Below the pieces are notes generated by a model that made no database searches, was not told where the DNA came from, and saw only the letters and a program-made list of their open reading frames with translations. A stretch of 64,000 nt of DNA, taken from Acinetobacter sp. WCHA45 (GTDB lineage: Bacteria; Pseudomonadota; Gammaproteobacteria; Pseudomonadales; Moraxellaceae). Below are positions 53,833-62,239 of this stretch, one piece after another; position 1 is the first letter of the stretch; every line of letters begins with the position of its first letter. A program made the position numbers and the translations under genes. The DNA lies in NCBI RefSeq assembly GCF_002165255.2, contig NZ_CP028561.1, positions 1,550,001-1,614,000 of the forward strand, written 5' to 3'.

Positions 53833-55887
53833 TTAAGATTTCAATTGAATGTTATGTAACTCTGCATCAAAAGTTTCCACTAGGCTTTTGATTGTGGGTT
53901 CCTTGCTTAATAATTCGATCGCCCGATGATAAGCTCTTTCTTTACGCTCATTCTGCATAACTAAAGGCGTATTGGAATTAACAGCACCATATTGAACACT
54001 GAACAGCGTTTGTGGCCATTGTTCTTTTAATGCATCCTCCAAACCATGCTGCAATTGCGACAACATGCCCTCATATTTCTGCGGAATATGAAACACAGAT
54101 GAACCATTAATATGCCCCTGCATAATGCCATGCTGTGCCAACTCCTGAACGGCTGGCGAAAGTTCACTATTTCTAAACCAATATTCCCATTTATCCAGAT
54201 TCCACTCGCCCTCCAAAACCTGTTCACGAAGTTTAAGAATATCTTGAGGCATGAGATTGGTCTGGTCTACCAAATGCATCGTTTCAACCTGTTGAACTAC
54301 ATCAACCACAGGCATGGCAAATTGGTTTTCAATTTGCTGTTCCGTAGCAATAAATGTTTCTTCAAACAATTCAGGTTCAGCCTTAACGTTTAGCTCAGGT
54401 GCTTGATTGATGATTTGTGTAACTTCAGTTTGTTCTTCTACGGGAAAGATCAATACCTCATTTGATTCTGTGAATTCACTGGAATGAGCATTTTGCTGAT
54501 GTATCGCTAAATGATCCAACCCAATCAGTTGCCCATCCGCCGTATTAAAAACCATGACATTTTCATCCTGAATTATACGCTCAGGTTCAGGTTCAGGTTC
54601 AGGTTCAGGTTCAGGTTCAGGTTCAGGTTCAGGTTCAGGTTCAGGTTCAGGTTCAGGTTCAGGTTCAGGTTCAGGTTCAACGCTAACCGCTTCTTGCTGA
54701 AATGCAAACTGATTTTCTGTACTTGAATCCTGTACAGGCTGATGCGCTTCAGGCGCTGTAATTTGCGTAACAGGTGTTGCAGTTACGATAACTTCATTCA
54801 AATTCAACGGTCTAAACGCCAGTAAACGCAACACCGTCATTTCAAAGCCTTGCTCTTGCGTCACCGCAAGTTGCAACTCAGCTCGACCTTTACAGGCAAT
54901 TTGATAATACAACTGCAAATCTTGGGCAGAAATGAGTTTCGACAATTGTAGAATCTTCTGGTTAATTTCTTCACTATATTTCAGTGCAAGATCAGGTAAA
55001 TATTGCAACAACGCCAATTCATGCAAGGTAGAAACCAATTGGTCTAAAACCAAGGACACATCTAAAGCTTGCTGTCTAAATTGTAGAAGGAGCTGACTTA
55101 CCCGTGCTTGCTGATTTTGATGGATTGCCAAAATCAAATCATAAATAATGGTTCGGTCAATCAAACCGAGCATATCTTTAACATCTTGATGATGGACTGC
55201 ACCTTGACCATAGGCAATTGCTTGGTCTGTTAAAGACAAGGCATCACGTAATGAACCTTGTGCAGATTCTGCAATTTGCCAAATCGCATCTTGATCGGCT
55301 TCGATATGCTCTTTATTTAAAATTGCTGTCAAATGTTCCGTAATTTCATCAACAGCCAAAGGACGTAAGGTAAATTGCAAACAGCGCGAGATGACGGTGA
55401 TCGGCAATTTCTGTGGATCTGTCGTTGCAAAGAGGAACTTCACATGCTCTGGTGGTTCTTCCAGAGTTTTGAGCAAGGCATTAAATGAATGCGTTGAAAG
55501 CATATGCACTTCATCGATCAGATAGACCTTGAAGCGACCCTGCGTTGGCGCATAAGGCACATTATCGAGTAACTCGCGGGTATCTTCAACCTTGGTCCGA
55601 GATGCCGCATCGATTTCAATTAAATCAATAAAACGACCTTCATTTACCGCCTTACAAGTTGCACAAACTTCACACGGCGTTGACGTCACGCCTGTCTCGC
55701 AGTTCAAACACTTGGCTAAAATACGGGCAATCGTGGTTTTCCCGACACCGCGCGTTCCTGTAAACAAATAAGCATGATGCAAACGCCCACGTTCTAATGC
55801 GCTGGTTAAAGCACGAGAAACATGGTTTTGCCCAACTAACTCATTGAAATTACGAGGACGGTATTTTCTTGCCAGTACTTGATACAT
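53833..55887 (-). CDS. dnaX: DNA polymerase III subunit tau/gamma DnaX
   Basis: 684 residues from the ATG at 55887 (AAAGGAG upstream); 20 extra in-frame codons before it are unlikely. Walker A GTRGVGKTT, zinc cysteines CLNCETGVTSTPCEVCATC, DEVHML Walker B, sensor 1 LFATTDPQKLPIT and the arginine finger region SRC complete the clamp-loader ATPase. Residues ~404-436 are a (Pro-Glu)16 run from a hexanucleotide repeat. The C-terminal tau part follows. No long A-run slippery site for gamma by frameshift is visible. Confidence 0.95.
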   Translation of the reverse strand: MYQVLARKYRPRNFNELVGQNHVSRALTSALERGRLHHAYLFTGTRGVGKTTIARILAKCLNCETGVTSTPCEVCATCKAVNEGRFIDLIEIDAASRTKVEDTRELLDNVPYAPTQGRFKVYLIDEVHMLSTHSFNALLKTLEEPPEHVKFLFATTDPQKLPITVISRCLQFTLRPLAVDEITEHLTAILNKEHIEADQDAIWQIAESAQGSLRDALSLTDQAIAYGQGAVHHQDVKDMLGLIDRTIIYDLILAIHQNQQARVSQLLLQFRQQALDVSLVLDQLVSTLHELALLQYLPDLALKYSEEINQKILQLSKLISAQDLQLYYQIACKGRAELQLAVTQEQGFEMTVLRLLAFRPLNLNEVIVTATPVTQITAPEAHQPVQDSSTENQFAFQQEAVSVEPEPEPEPEPEPEPEPEPEPEPEPEPEPEPEPERIIQDENVMVFNTADGQLIGLDHLAIHQQNAHSSEFTESNEVLIFPVEEQTEVTQIINQAPELNVKAEPELFEETFIATEQQIENQFAMPVVDVVQQVETMHLVDQTNLMPQDILKLREQVLEGEWNLDKWEYWFRNSELSPAVQELAQHGIMQGHINGSSVFHIPQKYEGMLSQLQHGLEDALKEQWPQTLFSVQYGAVNSNTPLVMQNERKERAYHRAIELLSKEPTIKSLVETFDAELHNIQLKS
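54581..54678. repeat. Hexanucleotide tandem repeat in dnaX, ~16 copies
   Basis: About 16 copies of TCAGGT (98 bp) in frame with dnaX, encoding alternating Glu and Pro. It sits in the linker between the clamp-loader core and tau-specific domains. Copy number likely varies without frame loss, as each unit is 6 bp. Confidence 0.95.
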
Positions 55888-56090
55888 GTATGCTCCTTTC
55901 TGCATCTTAAGCATACTGTTTTTTTGAAAGGCTGTGAACGAGTCCACTTCTAATTGATCAAGATTAAATACTTTCTGAAGCTTTTAAACCTAATTTCTTA
56001 TAGATTTAATTACAATCATCACAAGACTTGCACCGATATTCAACTCAATAGAGAATACACCATAATTTTTAAGTTGCTGGTCTCTTTGAC

Positions 56091-57251
56091 ATGTCTGAAT
56101 CCTTAGCGGTACTCGGCGGTATTACCGCAGAACAATTCTTGAATGAATATTGGCAAAAAAAACCATTGTTAGTTCGCAATGCAATGCCTGAAATTATGGG
56201 TTTATTAGAACCCGAAGATGTCAAGGAACTAGCGCTAGAAGAAGATGTCAGTGCTCGCTTGATTCGTCAAAAAAATAAAAATCCAAATGAATGGCATGTA
56301 AAATCATCACCACTCACTAAAGGCGATTTCCAAAAGTTACCGAATCTTTGGACTATCTTGGTTCAAGCGGTGGACCATTATTCTTTTGATATTGCTGAGC
56401 TCTGGAAAAAATTTCCATTTATTCCTCAATGGCGCCGCGATGACATCATGGTCTCTTATGCACCTAAAGGTGGCTCTGTTGGTAAGCACTTCGATTTCTA
56501 TGATGTATTCCTTGTACAAGGGCATGGTCATCGCCGTTGGCAACTCGGTCAAATGTGTGATGAATCAACAGAGTTTGTTGCAGATCAACCATTAAAACTC
56601 CTTTCTCAAATGAGTGTAAATTTTGATGAGGTACTTGCACCTGGCGATCTATTATATGTACCACCTGGTCTTGCTCATTATGGCGTTGCCGAGGATGATT
56701 GTTTAACTTTCTCATTTGGCTTCCGTATGCCAAATTTAGCTGAAATGACAGATCGACTCAGTGAACAATTCGCAAAAAACTCAGTCTTAACAAATCCTCT
56801 CGTGGATATTACTCGCATAAAAACAAATGCTATTGGAGAGATAAATAATTCCGAATTTTCTTATCTCAAGACTCAATTACTTGATTATCTCACTCAAGCA
56901 CCAGAATTTGATGCTGCGATCATGGCATACATGAGTGAGTCTAAATATCCCAATAGCATTCCTGAGCCAGATGAAATTGTGGTAGATGATTTACTTGAAG
57001 TTATTAATAGCGGCTATCAACTTATTCTAGAACCTGCATCAAGATTGCTCTATAGACAACAAGATCAATTATTAGACTTTTGGGCAAATGGGGAAAATAT
57101 CTGTATTTCTCAATCTTTCCAAGCACAACTGAAACAAATTGCAGATGGTGCAAGCTTAACATTTGATGAAGAATTTAATCATACGGATATTTTAGAAGAT
57201 ATCGTATTGTTACTGAATCAAGCAGTTATTATGTTGCTACCACCGCATTAA
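56091..57251 (+). CDS. roxA: Cupin ribosomal-protein arginine hydroxylase, RoxA/YcfD-like
   Basis: 386 residues, JmjC fold. The metal triad is H133-F-D135 (VGKHFDFYDVF) and H196 (PPGLAHYGV). The N-terminal NEYWQKKPLLVRNA is typical of the family. RoxA hydroxylates Arg81 of ribosomal protein L16 using 2-oxoglutarate and iron. The C-terminal winged-helix region completes the expected length. Name is by recall of the family. Confidence 0.9.
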   Translation: MSESLAVLGGITAEQFLNEYWQKKPLLVRNAMPEIMGLLEPEDVKELALEEDVSARLIRQKNKNPNEWHVKSSPLTKGDFQKLPNLWTILVQAVDHYSFDIAELWKKFPFIPQWRRDDIMVSYAPKGGSVGKHFDFYDVFLVQGHGHRRWQLGQMCDESTEFVADQPLKLLSQMSVNFDEVLAPGDLLYVPPGLAHYGVAEDDCLTFSFGFRMPNLAEMTDRLSEQFAKNSVLTNPLVDITRIKTNAIGEINNSEFSYLKTQLLDYLTQAPEFDAAIMAYMSESKYPNSIPEPDEIVVDDLLEVINSGYQLILEPASRLLYRQQDQLLDFWANGENICISQSFQAQLKQIADGASLTFDEEFNHTDILEDIVLLLNQAVIMLLPPH

Positions 57252-57356
57252 GCCTGATACATCCTCTAATTAAAGTAGAAGTAGTTGCGACTATTTCTAC
57301 TTTTATGATTTGACATAAATAATTAAAACTTTTTTATAATAGACTTCTTTCATAAA

Positions 57357-57511
57357 TCATTTTTTACTCAGCTCCAAGTTATAGATTCCAGCAATTAAAT
57401 TGAATCTCAAACCGAGTCTTTTGCCTCTATTTCGATAACGTTCGGCAAGGATCTTGAAGGTTTTCAGGCTGCCAAATACATGCTCAATACCCATTCTTCT
57501 TTTATTGATTT
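57357..57511 (-). pseudogene. IS5-family transposase remnant
   Basis: The minus strand encodes the C-terminal end of an IS5-type transposase: RRMGIEHVFGSLKTFKILAE, then RYRNRGKRLGLRFNL and IAGIYNLELSKK, stop at 57357-57359. An in-frame stop cuts it upstream (~57511). The rest of the element is absent. Confidence 0.75.
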
Positions 57512-57529
57512 ACTGATTATAGGTTGTCA

Positions 57530-57825
57530 TCAAAAAGTAAACATGTATTCTTTTCCGAATTGGTTTGATACTTTCTCCACTCATTGCTCTATTTTATCAG
57601 CTGTCATGACTTGAAAATCTCGCCAATCATATTTCATCTGCTTCCATACCATCTCGATTCGATTTAACTCAGGCCTATAAGCTGGAATAAAATACAGATT
57701 CGTCGAAAAATTAGTTTTAAGTAGTTCTCTGTAATCAGCCATCTTTTTACTTCTATGAATTGCCAAGGTATAGCCAAAAGGCTCTACGAAATCTGATAAA
57801 TATGCACAATCAATACGATAAGCTT
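57530..57825 (-). pseudogene. IS630-family transposase remnant
   Basis: Minus-strand frame reading AYLSDFVEPFGYTLAIHR, then YFIPAYRPELNRIEMVWKQM, the DDE_3 C-terminal motif. A TGA interrupts it (57581-57583) where TGG is expected, after which the frame resumes VEKVSNQFGKEYMFTF and ends at 57530. Truncated and stop-containing. It abuts the IS5 remnant, so two old insertions or a nested pair decayed here. Confidence 0.72.
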
Positions 57826-57884
57826 AAGATCTAAAGTATCTTGATGGTTATAATTTAGATCTCTCTATGTTCTGATTAAAACAG

Positions 57885-59087
57885 TTGTTAAATTTATCTC
57901 CTCAACCTAATTTCTCTCTTTTTCTAGTGATTTTATCCTTGGCAGTTGGTAGTTTCTGTATTGGAACGACTGAATTTGTTGCTATGGGGTTGATTCAAGA
58001 AATCGCTACTGATTTAAATGTCAGTGTTCCACATGCAGGCTATTTCATTAGCGCCTATGCGCTTGGTGTTATGGTTGGCGCACCGATTATTGCAATTTTA
58101 GGAGCTAAAGTACCGCGTAAAACGCTATTACTCAGCTTGATGTTATTTTATGGTTTAGCCAATGCCGCCACTGCCTTCGCAACAACACCTGAAGCTATGC
58201 TGATATCCCGTTTTATTGCAGGCTTTCCTCATGGTGCTTATTTTGGTGTAGCCGCATTAGTTGCAGCCGAATTGGCAGGAAAACAACGTAGAGCTACTGC
58301 GATTGCACAAGTAATGATGGGACTCACCCTTGCCAATGTGATTGGTGTTCCTATTGCAACTTGGCTTGGTCAGCAATTTGGTTGGAAATCTGGTTTTGAG
58401 TTTTCTGCCGTGATTGCCTTTATTACTTTAATCGGTGTCAGCCTTTTCGTTCCCAATATTGCACCACAAAAGTCAGCCAGTATTAGAGCGGAATTGGCAG
58501 GTCTAAAAAACATCAATATGTGGCTAACGCTTGCAGTGGGTGCAGTTGGTTTTGGCGGCATGTTCTCTGTTTATAGTTATGTATCTCCAATTTTAACTGA
58601 ATATACACACGCCGATATTCGTATCGTCCCGATTGCGCTAGCCATTTGGGGTGTTGGTATGGTGATTGGAGGTCTCGTTTCAGGCTGGCTAGCAGATAAA
58701 AGCCTATTTAGAACGATGATTGGAATTTTGGTGAGTTCTGCACTCGCCTTTGTACTTGCAAGTTTTATGATGTCTAATCTCTATACTGCGATTACAGCCT
58801 TATTTCTGATTGGTTTCACTGTGATTGGATTAGGTGGCGCATTACAAACACATTTAATGGACATCGCAGGCGATGCACAAACATTAGCGGCATCATTAAA
58901 TCATTCCGCATTTAATTTAGCCAATGCCTTAGGCGCATTTCTTGGAGGATGGGTACTTAGCCATAATATGGGTTGGTTAGCACCGATCTGGGTGGGTTTT
59001 GTTTTAAGCCTGGGTGGTTTGGCAATTCTGCTCATTGCACTGGCGTATGCAAAATACTCACAGAAAAATGAATCTGTCGTTTCTTAA
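57885..59087 (+). CDS. MFS transporter, AraJ/YdhP-like exporter
   Basis: 400 residues, 12 hydrophobic segments. SLAVGSFCIGTTEFVAMGLI is the N-terminal signature of the DHA1 sugar-efflux group (AraJ, SotB, YdhP), with GYFISAYALGVMVGAPII and RFIAGFPHGAYFGVAALV. The frame begins at TTG 57885 with no good ribosome-binding site, and the IS630 remnant ends 60 bp upstream; the natural start may have been altered. A TATAAT at 57850-57855 could drive it. Confidence 0.8.
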   Translation: MLNLSPQPNFSLFLVILSLAVGSFCIGTTEFVAMGLIQEIATDLNVSVPHAGYFISAYALGVMVGAPIIAILGAKVPRKTLLLSLMLFYGLANAATAFATTPEAMLISRFIAGFPHGAYFGVAALVAAELAGKQRRATAIAQVMMGLTLANVIGVPIATWLGQQFGWKSGFEFSAVIAFITLIGVSLFVPNIAPQKSASIRAELAGLKNINMWLTLAVGAVGFGGMFSVYSYVSPILTEYTHADIRIVPIALAIWGVGMVIGGLVSGWLADKSLFRTMIGILVSSALAFVLASFMMSNLYTAITALFLIGFTVIGLGGALQTHLMDIAGDAQTLAASLNHSAFNLANALGAFLGGWVLSHNMGWLAPIWVGFVLSLGGLAILLIALAYAKYSQKNESVVS

Positions 59088-59094
59088 TGACAGA

Positions 59095-59124
59095 TTGATC
59101 AGTTTATCGATATGAACTGATCAA
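59095..59124. terminator. Inverted repeat between converging genes
   Basis: ttgatcagtt / aactgatcaa, 10-bp perfect arms with a 10-base centre that contains atcgat. It overlaps the 3' end of the DUF2238 gene. T-rich stretches follow on the plus strand (tttatt); weak terminator. Confidence 0.5.
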
Positions 59125-59724
59125 TTTATTGAGTTGTTGGTTATGCCATTTAGATAAGAATAACAAGGCTGCGATCGCTCCAATTAAGGCAAAAAACATA
59201 TCAGACTGGGTATCCCATTCATATCCTTGTGTACCAAGAAACTCTTGCGCACCTTGTCCAAGCGCTAACGCAGCTGCCCATTCAATCAATTCATAAGTCG
59301 CACTAATGGCTAGTACAATACAGATCACAATAAAACTAAGCATTTTCCCTTTGGCTAAAATCTGATGTCGAATCAAAATTTCCCGTGCAGCTATGGCAGG
59401 CACCAAACCCTGCATAAAATGTCCAATCTTGTCATAAGGATTTCGATCTAAACTGAACCATTGAGCGATCTCAAAACCTAGAGGTACACGTGCATAGGTA
59501 TATGCCCCACCTACGATTAATACCATTGCATGCAAAAAAATTAGGCTATACAAGAGATTAGTTAGTGGAAATCTGGAATAAGTTGCAAATAAGATAGGTA
59601 AAACAACGAGAACAGGAACAACTTCCATCACCCATGTACCACGGTCAAATGGATGAATACCTGAAATGATTAAAATCAACATAAGAATAAATGCCGCACA
59701 ACACAACATCAGTTTTTGACTCAT
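59104..59724 (-). CDS. DUF2238 (YjdF-like) inner membrane protein
   Basis: 206 residues from the ATG at 59724 (AGGAG 7 bases upstream). Five to six hydrophobic segments; PYDKIGHFMQGLVPAIAARE, ATYELIEW and GTQGYEWDTQSDMFFALIGA are DUF2238 hallmarks. Inner membrane, function unknown. It lies downstream of the potassium channel on the same strand, 88 bases apart. Confidence 0.85.
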   Translation of the reverse strand: MSQKLMLCCAAFILMLILIISGIHPFDRGTWVMEVVPVLVVLPILFATYSRFPLTNLLYSLIFLHAMVLIVGGAYTYARVPLGFEIAQWFSLDRNPYDKIGHFMQGLVPAIAAREILIRHQILAKGKMLSFIVICIVLAISATYELIEWAAALALGQGAQEFLGTQGYEWDTQSDMFFALIGAIAALLFLSKWHNQQLNKLISSYR

Positions 59725-59812
59725 ATAATCTCCTCTAATTTTATTATTTTGTCTTAACATGACTCGATTCTTAAAATTGATCCTCAACTCTATTTTTCAT
59801 TAAACTTGAGGT

Positions 59813-60796
59813 TTATTCGGATAATTTTTCACCACAATGCGGACAGTAATGATATTTCTTTTTTTCCTGTTGCTGATCTTCAAGCAGCTTCTCCCTAACC
59901 AACTGGATGATAATTTCATGAGTCTGCTCTTTTGGTAAACCCACTTTTTTCCGAATTCGTTCAATTTCAACTTGGTCATGCAACAAGTCCAGCTCATCGG
60001 CTTGCAAGGCTTCACGAAACTCCTGTTCCAGTCTTTGATTGCGCTGGTTTAATTCATTGGCAAGGCCTGAAGCTAAAATACCTGCGGGCAAAGCTGCAAT
60101 ACCGACACCCAGTATTGTAATGAATGCACCCAGGATACGCCCTAAATTGGTGACAGGCGTTACATCACCATAGCCCACTGTTGTCAATGTAACAACCGCC
60201 CACCACATTGCTTTTGGAATTGAGCTAAATGCTTCAGGCTGGGCTTTATTTTCCACCACGTAAATTGCGGATGCCGTCATCACAATCATAATGACCAAGA
60301 TGAAAATAACCGCCTGAAATGAACCTTTTTCTCGTTGAATTACCCTTAATAATATCTGTAATGAAACAAAATATCGGGTCAGTTTGAGTAAGCGGAATAA
60401 ACGTAGAACTCGTAAAAAACGCAAATCGATATGAACAAAGAAGTTCAAGTACGCAGGTAAAATCGCCATTAGGTCAATAATCGCCCCGCCACTTTTCATC
60501 CAGCGAAACCGTTGTTTCCATGCTGATTCCTGTGGATTTTTCTCAACGATGCTCCATAGCCTTAATAAATACTCTCCACTAAAAATCAGGATTGAGATAT
60601 TTTCAAACAAATCAAAATAAGGTTGGTACAGCTTATAGATTTCATTAATCGACTCCAGTAGCACCGCTGCAACATTGGCAATGATCAGGGAAATCAGTAC
60701 ATAGTTGACACAGGTACTTACTTTACTTTTATAGTCATCATCATGCAGATTGTTGTAAACAAACCGTCTTAGGCGTTGCCATGAAAATTGAGCCAT
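59813..60796 (-). CDS. Voltage-gated potassium channel with C-terminal zinc ribbon
   Basis: 327 residues. Six helices of the Kv type: an S4 segment with Arg every third position (RFLRVLRLFRLLKLTR), pore loop with selectivity filter TLTTVGYGDVTP, and S6 (ITILGVGIAALPAGILASG). After S6 there is a charged coiled coil (LNQRNQRLEQEFREALQ) and a C-terminal CPHCGEKLSE, half a zinc ribbon with one CxxC. Inner membrane; tetramer expected. Physiological role in bacteria is poorly known. Confidence 0.9.
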   Translation of the reverse strand: MAQFSWQRLRRFVYNNLHDDDYKSKVSTCVNYVLISLIIANVAAVLLESINEIYKLYQPYFDLFENISILIFSGEYLLRLWSIVEKNPQESAWKQRFRWMKSGGAIIDLMAILPAYLNFFVHIDLRFLRVLRLFRLLKLTRYFVSLQILLRVIQREKGSFQAVIFILVIMIVMTASAIYVVENKAQPEAFSSIPKAMWWAVVTLTTVGYGDVTPVTNLGRILGAFITILGVGIAALPAGILASGLANELNQRNQRLEQEFREALQADELDLLHDQVEIERIRKKVGLPKEQTHEIIIQLVREKLLEDQQQEKKKYHYCPHCGEKLSE

Positions 60797-60912
60797 ACCA
60801 TATTTATCGTTATATAAATCAGGCTAAAATGTATCATGTTGCCTGAGCGTTTGATAAGTGATTTGTATTATACTAAACCATTCTTAGCGCATGGTGGAAA
60901 GAGAACTTTGTC

Positions 60913-60984
60913 ATGAGTGTCGTCAATATCATCATCTTTATGGTGATTGGCGGACTTTGGTGGAAAGTGTTGGGTTATTGGTGA
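60913..60984 (+). CDS. Possible 23-residue membrane peptide
   Basis: ATG at 60913 opens MSVVNIIIFMVIGGLWWKVL, then GYW and stop. A hydrophobic single-pass segment followed by aromatic residues. A TATACT box at 60869-60874 is 39 bases upstream and a hairpin (60994-61024) follows 9 bases after the stop, so it has the outline of a small transcription unit. The ribosome-binding site is weak (GAGA 11 bases upstream). Unrecognised. Confidence 0.4.
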   Translation: MSVVNIIIFMVIGGLWWKVLGYW

Positions 60985-60993
60985 TTAAATATA

Positions 60994-61024
60994 AGGAACA
61001 TTCTGTACGAATAGAAATGTTCCT
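60994..61024. terminator. Hairpin between small ORF and converging gene
   Basis: aggaacatt / aatgttcct, 9-bp perfect stem with a 13-base loop. T-runs on either side are short. It may serve the 61031-61531 gene on the minus strand. Confidence 0.5.
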
Positions 61025-61030
61025 CTAAAT

Positions 61031-61531
61031 TTAAATACCCAAATGTAGAACATACAAACTATTATTAGAATGAATGATCTTCTGCATAAGTTCTGCCAAT
61101 ATTTTAAATTGTCCTATCACGTCACTCTTTTGCATAATGATTTTTTCATAACCTGCTGTTTCTCGTAAAATACGATCAACATTTTCATTTGGGTCAATCA
61201 CATCATCATATGCATGAACAAAAGTATATGCGCCTGTTAACGTTAAAACTTTTGGTGATAACTTTAAAACATTAACTAGACTAGAAAACAATTGAAATGC
61301 TTCTTTAGCCCCATCTCCATCAATCACTGTTACACCATAATAATTTAACCCAGTATGCCAAACTTTTAAACTTGGATTATAGGTAGGTATCCATTTTAAA
61401 AAATCATTAAAATAAACAATAAGATCATCATGGATTGAAACATCATAAGAAACCTTACCGACTAGCTCGCAGCAATCATCATAAGAGAATTCATTTTTAT
61501 TCAATAAAACAAAATCATGTAGTAGTGGCAT
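61031..61531 (-). CDS. Hypothetical protein
   Basis: 166 residues, unrecognised, no signal peptide or membrane segment. AT-rich coding, charged. Sequence highlights are YNPSLKVWHTGLNYYGVTVI and LTLTGAYTFVHAYDDVIDP. It follows the 61542-62123 gene by 10 bases on the same strand, so the two form an operon. Similar compact soluble pairs are often immunity proteins, but no toxin gene is in view, so this is not assigned. Confidence 0.55.
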   Translation of the reverse strand: MPLLHDFVLLNKNEFSYDDCCELVGKVSYDVSIHDDLIVYFNDFLKWIPTYNPSLKVWHTGLNYYGVTVIDGDGAKEAFQLFSSLVNVLKLSPKVLTLTGAYTFVHAYDDVIDPNENVDRILRETAGYEKIIMQKSDVIGQFKILAELMQKIIHSNNSLYVLHLGI

Positions 61532-61541
61532 AAATAGAACC

Positions 61542-62123
61542 TCAGTTTAAATGGTAGTTTTCTCTATCAGTCAAAGCTTTCCACTCTTCATGGCTATAAA
61601 GCTTAAGATTCTTCAGTTGAGTACCTACTAATAAAAAGCGATCGTCCCATGTCAGTACTTCTCTACAGTCTTCTAAATTTTTGTTTGAAAAACAAGGAAA
61701 TAAAGTCGGATTAAAATATATTAATCCAATTTCAAGTAAATGCTTAATCTCTTTAGGATTTTCAGGAATAGAGTGAAATACGGGTATATTTTCTATTAAT
61801 TTGCGAGCAATTTCATGAGGTTCAGAATCTAAATCATCCAAATACCATTTTTGGTCATCACACCTCCATAAATAAGCAGTAAAACCATTTTGCTCAATCA
61901 GTAATGTCTCTGTAATTGCATTTGGTTCCTCATACCAAACAGAAAATGCTAAAGTTTTTGTCGGAATAATTGAAAATTTTGGCGGTTTTAAATAAGGATA
62001 ATCCTTTAACATTAAAGAAACTAAATCTTTAATTGCTATTTCTAGATCCTCAACCTTCTGATTTTTATGGATAATGTTAACTAGTTCAGAAATATTATCT
62101 CTTATCGTCAAAATACTTTTCAT
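61542..62123 (-). CDS. Hypothetical protein
   Basis: 193 residues, unrecognised. Soluble, with LLIEQNGFTAYLWRCDDQKW and WYLDDLDSEPHEIARKLIEN as the most distinctive stretches. The ATG at 62123 lies only 8 bases after the strong acnB terminator, with no visible Shine-Dalgarno, so a later start or read-through is possible. It forms a tandem with the 61031-61531 gene. Confidence 0.5.
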   Translation of the reverse strand: MKSILTIRDNISELVNIIHKNQKVEDLEIAIKDLVSLMLKDYPYLKPPKFSIIPTKTLAFSVWYEEPNAITETLLIEQNGFTAYLWRCDDQKWYLDDLDSEPHEIARKLIENIPVFHSIPENPKEIKHLLEIGLIYFNPTLFPCFSNKNLEDCREVLTWDDRFLLVGTQLKNLKLYSHEEWKALTDRENYHLN

Positions 62124-62130
62124 TTTATAA

Positions 62131-62162
62131 AAAATAAGGGCTGATTACTCAGCCCTTATTTT
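62131..62162 (-). terminator. Strong intrinsic terminator downstream of acnB
   Basis: 14-bp perfect stem (aaaataagggctga / tcagcccttatttt), loop TTAC, T-run on the minus strand. Confidence 0.92.
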
Positions 62163-62175
62163 AGCTTTTTGCTCA

Positions 62176-62225
62176 AACAAAGCATAGCTTTGTTCTTGCG
62201 CTAGGGAAAAGCCTTTCGGCTTTTC
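62176..62225. repeat. Two further hairpins between acnB and its terminator
   Basis: aacaaagc / gctttgtt (62176-62194) and gaaaagcc / ggcttttc with tttc loop (62206-62225). With the terminator at 62131-62162 they form three successive hairpins in the acnB 3' untranslated region. Confidence 0.75.
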
Positions 62226-62239
62226 TTGATCTTAGCTCA

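Noticed and set aside
54511..54726. Plus-strand ORF of repeated Phe-Arg codons opposite dnaX
   Set aside because: It is the antisense reading of the TCAGGT repeat, with no ribosome-binding site and a repeat-only protein.
53833..55887. Programmed frameshift site for a gamma subunit in dnaX
   Set aside because: I scanned the coding strand for an A-run slippery heptamer and found no run of more than four A inside the gene.
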